DNA from: Halobacillus naozhouensis
GTDB taxonomy: Bacteria > Bacillota > Bacilli > Bacillales > Halobacillaceae
Assembly: GCF_029714185.1 (NCBI RefSeq)
Contig: NZ_CP121671.1
Span: 1,054,001-1,118,000, forward strand
Direction of reading: 5' to 3'
Length of the DNA: 64,000 nt
The translations under genes and the position numbers were made by a program. The notes below the pieces were generated by a model. That model saw nothing but the letters and a program-made list of their open reading frames with translations. It did not search any database and was not told the origin of the DNA. The stretch's first letter is position 1. Every line of letters starts with the position of its first letter. Below, one piece after another: positions 59,750 to 64,000 of the stretch.

Positions 59750-59990
59750 ACGAAGAAAAGTAGATCGGTGATGAACGACAGCGAGCCGGGGAGTGGTGGA
59801 AGCCTGGTGGTTCAACCCGTATCGAAACGCCCTTCTGAGAAGTTCGAGTGAACAGGAGTAGCTCGTAGACCGGGACACCCCGTTATCAGGATTCAAGCGG
59901 GTCTATGCTTTCATAGACAATCAGAGTGGTACCGCGGATTAATCACAGATACAAATCCGTCTCTTACATTAGTTAGAGGCGGATTTTTTT
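59750..59990 (+). promoter_or_regulatory. T-box leader of argGH
   Basis: Features in order: GAAGAAAAGTAGATCGGTG with the AGTA of the specifier-loop S-turn; GCGAGCCGGGGA and GTGGAAGCCTGGT of stem I; CACCCCGTTATCA; the T-box sequence AGAGTGGTACCGCGG (59923-59937). The terminator follows: AAATCCGTCTCT (59953-59964) with AGAGGCGGATTT (59975-59986) and a T-run. Uncharged tRNA should favour antitermination. CGA at 59845-59847 is a candidate arginine specifier, but I could not align stem I well enough to be sure. Arginine specificity is supported mainly by the downstream genes. Confidence 0.9.
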
Positions 59991-60018
59991 AATGGAATTT
60001 TACAAGGAGGCATTTACA

Positions 60019-61257
60019 ATGACAAAACCTAAAGTAGTATTGGCCTATTCAGGAGGACTGGATACATCGATTTCGGTAAAATGGATTCAGGAAAAATACG
60101 GGTATGATGTAATTGCGCTGGGCTTGGATGTTGGCGAAGGAAAGGATCTTGAAACGATTCGCCAGAAGGCGCTGGATGTTGGGGCTATCAAGGCGATCAT
60201 GGTAGATGCGAAGGAACTCCTTGCTGAGGGCTACCTGATGCCAGCCCTGAAAGCAAATGCGCTGTACGAAGGGAAATATCCTTTGTCTTCAGCCTTGTCT
60301 CGTCCATTGATTTCCAAGCTATTAGTAGAAGTGGCAGAACAGGAAGGGGCTGTGGCGGTCGCCCATGGCTGTACAGGAAAAGGAAATGACCAGGTGAGAT
60401 TTGAAGTCTCTATTCAGGCACTGAACCCGTCTCTTGAAATTATCGCACCTGTCAGAGAGTGGGGGATGACACGCGATGAACAAATTAAGTACGCAGAAGA
60501 AAAAGGGATTCCGGTCCCTGTTAATTTAGATAATCCATTTTCGATCGATGCAAATATTTGGGGACGTGCCTGTGAAGCTGGAGTGCTTGAGGACCCGTGG
60601 GCCGAAGCCCCTGAAGCAGCGTATGCATGGACAAATTCGGTTGAAAAGACACCAGATACTCCGGATGTAATAGATATCGAGTTTGCTAGTGGAGTTCCCG
60701 TTGCCTTAAATGGCGAGCAAATGGACATTGTGCCCCTCATCGAAAAATTAAATGATTTAGGCGGTATGCATGGGGTTGGCCGTATTGATCATACCGAAAA
60801 TCGCCTCGTCGGGATTAAATCAAGAGAAGTATATGAGAATCCTGGAGCGATGATCTTAATCAACGCACATAAAGAACTCGAATTCCTCACGTTAACAAGA
60901 GAGGTATCCCAGTATAAAGCAACGGTTGATCAGCAAATGGCTAAAATGATTTATGATGGCTTATGGTATTCACCGTTGCAGCCAGCACTTCAGGCTTTTG
61001 TCGAGGAAACGCAAAAGGTAGTAACAGGTACTGTAAAAGTGAAGTTGTTCAAAGGACATCATACTGTCATCGGCAAGAAATCACCGCTTAGCCTTTATAA
61101 TGATGAACTATCCACGTATTCGAAGCATGATGCGTTTGATCATGATGCCGCAGTTGGTTTCATTAAATTGTGGGGGCTGCCGACTAAAGTTCATGCAGAT
61201 GTGCATAAAGGTAAGGAGAAAAAGGCTCCAGAACAGCCGGTGAGTATGTATGAGTAA
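60019..61257 (+). CDS. argG: Argininosuccinate synthase
   Basis: Joins citrulline and aspartate with ATP. ATG 60019 (AAGGAGG upstream); longer frame starts lie in the leader terminator. 412 residues. N-type ATP pyrophosphatase loop AYSGGLDTS (near 9-17), AHGCTGKGNDQVRFE and the SxDxNxWGRACE block are complete. Overlaps argH by 8 bases. Confidence 0.97.
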   Translation: MTKPKVVLAYSGGLDTSISVKWIQEKYGYDVIALGLDVGEGKDLETIRQKALDVGAIKAIMVDAKELLAEGYLMPALKANALYEGKYPLSSALSRPLISKLLVEVAEQEGAVAVAHGCTGKGNDQVRFEVSIQALNPSLEIIAPVREWGMTRDEQIKYAEEKGIPVPVNLDNPFSIDANIWGRACEAGVLEDPWAEAPEAAYAWTNSVEKTPDTPDVIDIEFASGVPVALNGEQMDIVPLIEKLNDLGGMHGVGRIDHTENRLVGIKSREVYENPGAMILINAHKELEFLTLTREVSQYKATVDQQMAKMIYDGLWYSPLQPALQAFVEETQKVVTGTVKVKLFKGHHTVIGKKSPLSLYNDELSTYSKHDAFDHDAAVGFIKLWGLPTKVHADVHKGKEKKAPEQPVSMYE

Positions 61258-62623
61258 ACTGTGGGGCGGACGTTTTACGAAGCCAACGAACAAGCTGGTC
61301 GAAGAGTATACCTCTTCAATCGGTTTTGATGTAAAGCTGGCTTTGCATGATATTCAGGGCAGTCTTGCACATGTGGAAATGCTCGGAGACTGCCACATTA
61401 TTTCACAAGAAGAGACCTCCCAAATCAAAGAAGGCCTACACATCATCAAGAACAAAATAGAGAATGAAGAAGTTGAGTTTTCCGTTGAACAGGAAGATAT
61501 TCATATGAACATCGAAAAGCTGTTGATTGAGGAGATTGGTCCTGTGGGCGGTAAACTTCATACCGGAAGAAGCCGAAATGATCAAGTGGCGACAGATATG
61601 CATTTATATTTAAAGGAAAAGACTAATCATTTAACCGATTTGGTCGAAGCTGTTCAGAAGGCGCTTGTGCACCAGGCGGATGCTCATGTGGATACGATCA
61701 TCCCGGGATACACACACTTGCAGCGAGCCCAGCCTGTCTCGTTTGCTCATCATTTGCTGGCATATTTTTGGATGTTTGAGCGGGATAAAGAACGCCTTCA
61801 GGATAGTGTGAAGCGGATTAATTGGTCGCCGCTGGGTGCAGCAGCGCTTGCTGGAACACCTTACCCGGTCGACCGTCAGAAGACAGCTGAGACGCTCGGA
61901 TTTGATCACGTTTATCCAAACTCATTGGACGCCGTCAGTGATCGGGATTTCATCCTGGAGTTTTTGTCGATTGCTTCCATTTTGATCACACATATATCGA
62001 GACTTTCGGAAGAGCTGATCCTGTGGAGCAGCCAGGAATTTAATTTCATTGAGCTTGATGATGCGTTTTGTACGGGGTCAAGCATAATGCCGCAGAAGAA
62101 GAATCCGGATGTGCCGGAACTGCTTCGTGGCAAAACGGGTCGGATCTATGGCAATTTGATGGGTTTGCTGACACTTCTGAAGGGGCTTCCGCTTGCGTAC
62201 AATAAGGATATGCAGGAGGACAAGGAAGGGATGTTCGATACGGTGGAGACGCTTGATGGGGCGCTTTCGCTGCTGGCTCCGATGATGGAATCGATGGAAG
62301 TGAAGGGCACTAATATGCGTCAGGCGGTCAATGAAGATTATTCAAATGCGACCGATATTGCAGATTATTTAGCTGTGAAGGGTCTGCCGTTCCGTCAGGC
62401 GCATGAGGTGATCGGTAAAATTGTACTTTATGCGATTCATGAGCAGAAGTTTTTGCTTGATTTGACGCTCGACGAGTACAAGGAGTTTTCTGAGCTGTTT
62501 GAAGAGGATATCTATGAAAAATTAGCGCCTGAACAGGTTGTGGCTGCCCGAAATAGTGAAGGCGGCACAGGATTTGAACAGGTGGCACAGCAGCTTGAGT
62601 TAGCTAAACAGCATGTAAAATAG
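61250..62623 (+). CDS. argH: Argininosuccinate lyase
   Basis: Releases arginine and fumarate from argininosuccinate. 457 residues. Starts SKLWGGRFTKPTN; family signature GSSIMPQKKNPDVPEL and catalytic THLQRAQPVSFAHH are present. Second gene of argGH; no clear terminator behind it. Confidence 0.97.
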   Translation: MSKLWGGRFTKPTNKLVEEYTSSIGFDVKLALHDIQGSLAHVEMLGDCHIISQEETSQIKEGLHIIKNKIENEEVEFSVEQEDIHMNIEKLLIEEIGPVGGKLHTGRSRNDQVATDMHLYLKEKTNHLTDLVEAVQKALVHQADAHVDTIIPGYTHLQRAQPVSFAHHLLAYFWMFERDKERLQDSVKRINWSPLGAAALAGTPYPVDRQKTAETLGFDHVYPNSLDAVSDRDFILEFLSIASILITHISRLSEELILWSSQEFNFIELDDAFCTGSSIMPQKKNPDVPELLRGKTGRIYGNLMGLLTLLKGLPLAYNKDMQEDKEGMFDTVETLDGALSLLAPMMESMEVKGTNMRQAVNEDYSNATDIADYLAVKGLPFRQAHEVIGKIVLYAIHEQKFLLDLTLDEYKEFSELFEEDIYEKLAPEQVVAARNSEGGTGFEQVAQQLELAKQHVK

Positions 62624-62656
62624 TGTCTTGCATTTCGTGGAATTTTCTAAATATTA

Positions 62657-62685
62657 TTGACTTTAGTACGGTTTATTTGTAACAT
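62657..62685 (+). promoter_or_regulatory. Promoter of the S-box operon
   Basis: TTGACT (62657-62662), 17 bp, TAACAT (62680-62685), about 30 nt before the aptamer. Confidence 0.6.
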
Positions 62686-62711
62686 GGCAAGTAACTTAAT
62701 TACGTTTACTA

Positions 62712-62858
62712 CTCTTATCTAGAGCAGGCTGAGGGATTTGGCCCTTTGACGCCCGGCAACCGGTCTATCGACACGGTGCTACTTCCAACGGACGATGTCC
62801 GGCAGATGAGAGGTCGAAGCAGAATCTTCAGCCTCTTTCATTTGAAAGGGGCTTTTTA
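62712..62858 (+). promoter_or_regulatory. SAM-I (S-box) riboswitch with terminator
   Basis: P1 strand CTCTTATCTAGAGC, then GGCTGAGGGATTTGGCCC, TTTGACGCCCGGCAACC, and the closing GATGAGAG (62805-62812): the S-box aptamer. Terminator AGCCTCTTTCA (62830-62840) with TGAAAGGGGCT (62843-62853) and T-run follow. SAM binding should turn the downstream genes off. The gene after it is not a known methionine gene. Confidence 0.95.
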
Positions 62859-62881
62859 TTATTCAAAAGCGGGTGATGTAG

Positions 62882-63547
62882 ATGAATAAGGCGGAGCGGT
62901 TAAAGCGATCCAAGGATCCACAGGTGACAGAAAGGTTTGGCGGACGGCTGCCGCCTGGTCAGGTATTAACAGAGAAGTTTCCTATTTTAACAGTCGGTGA
63001 GGTACCGTCCTATGACCTCGATAAGTGGGATTTTCAAATGACCGTAGCTGGTAATAAACCGCTTGTTTATTCATACAAGGATTTAATGGAGCTGCAGCAG
63101 TCAAAGGTTATTTGTGATATACACTGTGTGACGAGGTGGTCGAAATTCGATAATGAGTTTGAAGGAGTTCTGGTAAAAGACTTGCTGGATGGGTTAGAGA
63201 TTCCTGAAGACATTCGGTACGTGATGGTGCATGGAGATTATGATTATACAGCCAATCTCACTCTCCAAGATTTGTTAGCGGAGGATGCGATACTTGCTCA
63301 TTCCTATAATGGTAAGCCGCTGACGGAAAAGCACGGCTACCCATTTCGGCTCGTCATTCCGCACTTGTATTTTTGGAAAAGTGTCAAGTGGATCAGAGGC
63401 TTTGAGTTTAAAATGTCTGACACGCCTGGATTTTGGGAACAAAATGGGTTTCATGACGAAGGAGACCCGTTTAAAGAACAGCGTTTTTCTGATGAGAGTG
63501 AAGTCATGGAAGAGGATAAGTGGAAAGAAAAGGATTTTGATTACTAA
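62882..63547 (+). CDS. Sulfite-oxidase-like molybdopterin oxidoreductase (YuiH-like)
   Basis: 221 residues of the oxidoreductase molybdopterin-binding (SUOX) fold. The molybdenum-ligating cysteine is C82 in CDIHCVTRWSKFDNEF; YDYTANLTLQDLLAEDAILA and KHGYPFRLVIPHLYFWKSVKWI are typical of the short cytosolic YuiH group. No signal peptide, so cytosolic. Its natural substrate is unknown. The SAM-I riboswitch in front ties it to sulfur or methionine metabolism. GGGTG site before the ATG. The thiolase gene follows by 12 bp. Confidence 0.88.
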   Translation: MNKAERLKRSKDPQVTERFGGRLPPGQVLTEKFPILTVGEVPSYDLDKWDFQMTVAGNKPLVYSYKDLMELQQSKVICDIHCVTRWSKFDNEFEGVLVKDLLDGLEIPEDIRYVMVHGDYDYTANLTLQDLLAEDAILAHSYNGKPLTEKHGYPFRLVIPHLYFWKSVKWIRGFEFKMSDTPGFWEQNGFHDEGDPFKEQRFSDESEVMEEDKWKEKDFDY

Positions 63548-63559
63548 GGAGGTTGGAGA

Positions 63560-64000
63560 ATGAGTGTTGTCATTTTAGATGGTGTTCGAACACCTTTTGG
63601 TAAATGGAAAGGTGGTTTATCCAAATTAGGAGCAAGGGATCTGGGCATTCAAGCGACTAAGGCGTTGACGGAACGCGTGCCGGAAGTCTTACATGCGAAT
63701 GGAGTCATTTTGGCACAGGTGATCCAGGCAGGGCAGGGGCAGAATCCTGCGAGATCTGTTGCTGCAGGGGCTGGAATTCCATGGTCGGTACCGGCAATTA
63801 CGATCAATAACGTATGTTTGGCAGGGGTTGCTTCGGTGGCGGATGCGGCTAGACGGATCAAGCTTGAGGAAGGCGAGCTTTATGTTGTTGGTGGGTTTGA
63901 TTCGATGACGAATGCTCCTCATGTGGCGACCATCCGTAACGGGCTGGCTACAGGACCTGTTGAATTTACAGATACCCTGATCAACGATGGTTTGTGGTGC
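63560..64000 (+). CDS. Thiolase family protein (3' end outside window)
   Basis: Only the first 147 codons are visible; the frame is open at the window end. AAGGAGG lies 7 nt before the ATG. N-terminus VVILDGVRTPFGKWKGGLSKLGARDLG, GQGQNPARSVAAGAGIPWSVPAITINNVCLAGVAS with the acyl-accepting cysteine, and DAARRIKLEEGELYVVGGFDSMT follow the acetyl-CoA acetyltransferase pattern. Probably part of the S-box transcript, unless a promoter lies in the 12-bp gap. Confidence 0.88.
   Translation, partial: MSVVILDGVRTPFGKWKGGLSKLGARDLGIQATKALTERVPEVLHANGVILAQVIQAGQGQNPARSVAAGAGIPWSVPAITINNVCLAGVASVADAARRIKLEEGELYVVGGFDSMTNAPHVATIRNGLATGPVEFTDTLINDGLWC

Noticed and set aside
1..64000. CRISPR array, prophage, IS element or defence island
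   Set aside because: No regularly spaced direct repeats of CRISPR length, no transposase, integrase, phage or restriction gene; the region reads as core metabolic chromosome.

Overview
The window looks like a chromosomal segment of a moderately halophilic, low-to-middle GC Gram-positive bacterium of the Bacillaceae, most likely Halobacillus or a close relative. This is inferred from gene content and from the regulatory RNAs (TRAP sites, T-box, S-box, preQ1-I switch, cre boxes, AGGAGG-type ribosome binding sites). No phage, IS element, rRNA, CRISPR array or replication origin was seen. The window opens inside a BCCT-type transporter gene and closes inside a thiolase gene.

Layout. 1-2.1 kb: BCCT transporter (partial) and two tiny membrane-protein genes. 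2.3-7.6 kb: mannitol operon mtlA-mtlR-mtlF-mtlD with a promoter and possible cre. 7.7-17 kb: housekeeping genes: M3 oligopeptidase, pterin-carbinolamine dehydratase, a pseudouridine synthase, typA, a His-rich YtkA/FixH lipoprotein, bshB2, and a nadE-isochorismatase pair. 16.7-19 kb: a MutS2 paralogue without a Smr domain, preceded by a roughly 375-nt leader that looks like a transcription attenuator. 19.2-25.7 kb: small secreted peptide, heteromeric SMR (Gdx-like) pair with its TetR regulator, DUF3006-like protein, old yellow enzyme, lipoprotein, GNAT, and a YxlEFG-like ABC module. 25.8-32.6 kb: complete trpEDCFBA operon with trpG added at the end. A TRAP-type (G/U)AG-repeat leader precedes trpE and a second TRAP-like site overlaps the trpG ribosome binding site. 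32.9-45 kb: sodium:solute symporter, tRNA-Ala(GGC), and a glycolate/glyoxylate cluster: LysR regulator, malate synthase G, GlcE, GlcF, GlcD, FAH-family enzyme and a LctP-family permease. The malate synthase mRNA starts with an unidentified structured leader.

45-58.8 kb: DUF420 protein, PLD-like protein, LD-carboxypeptidase and D-aminopeptidase (murein peptide turnover), PAP2 phosphatase, Pmp3-like peptide, queCDE under a preQ1-I riboswitch, a second lipoprotein related to the one at 22.6 kb, two CBO0543-like membrane proteins, a secreted GH84 glycosidase with a perfect cre box, a Prx6-like peroxiredoxin, a GNAT gene with a damaged 5' end and a DHA2 drug exporter. 58.8-60 kb: gene-free, with two inverted copies of a roughly 105-bp repeat, then a T-box leader. 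60-62.6 kb: argGH. 62.7-64 kb: SAM-I riboswitch driving a sulfite-oxidase-like molybdoenzyme gene followed by the thiolase.

Much of the regulation here is RNA-based. Best candidates for something undescribed: the uORF/terminator leader of the Smr-less MutS2 gene, the structured leader of malate synthase G, and S-box control of the molybdoenzyme. All calls are from reading the sequence; no database search or folding program was run.
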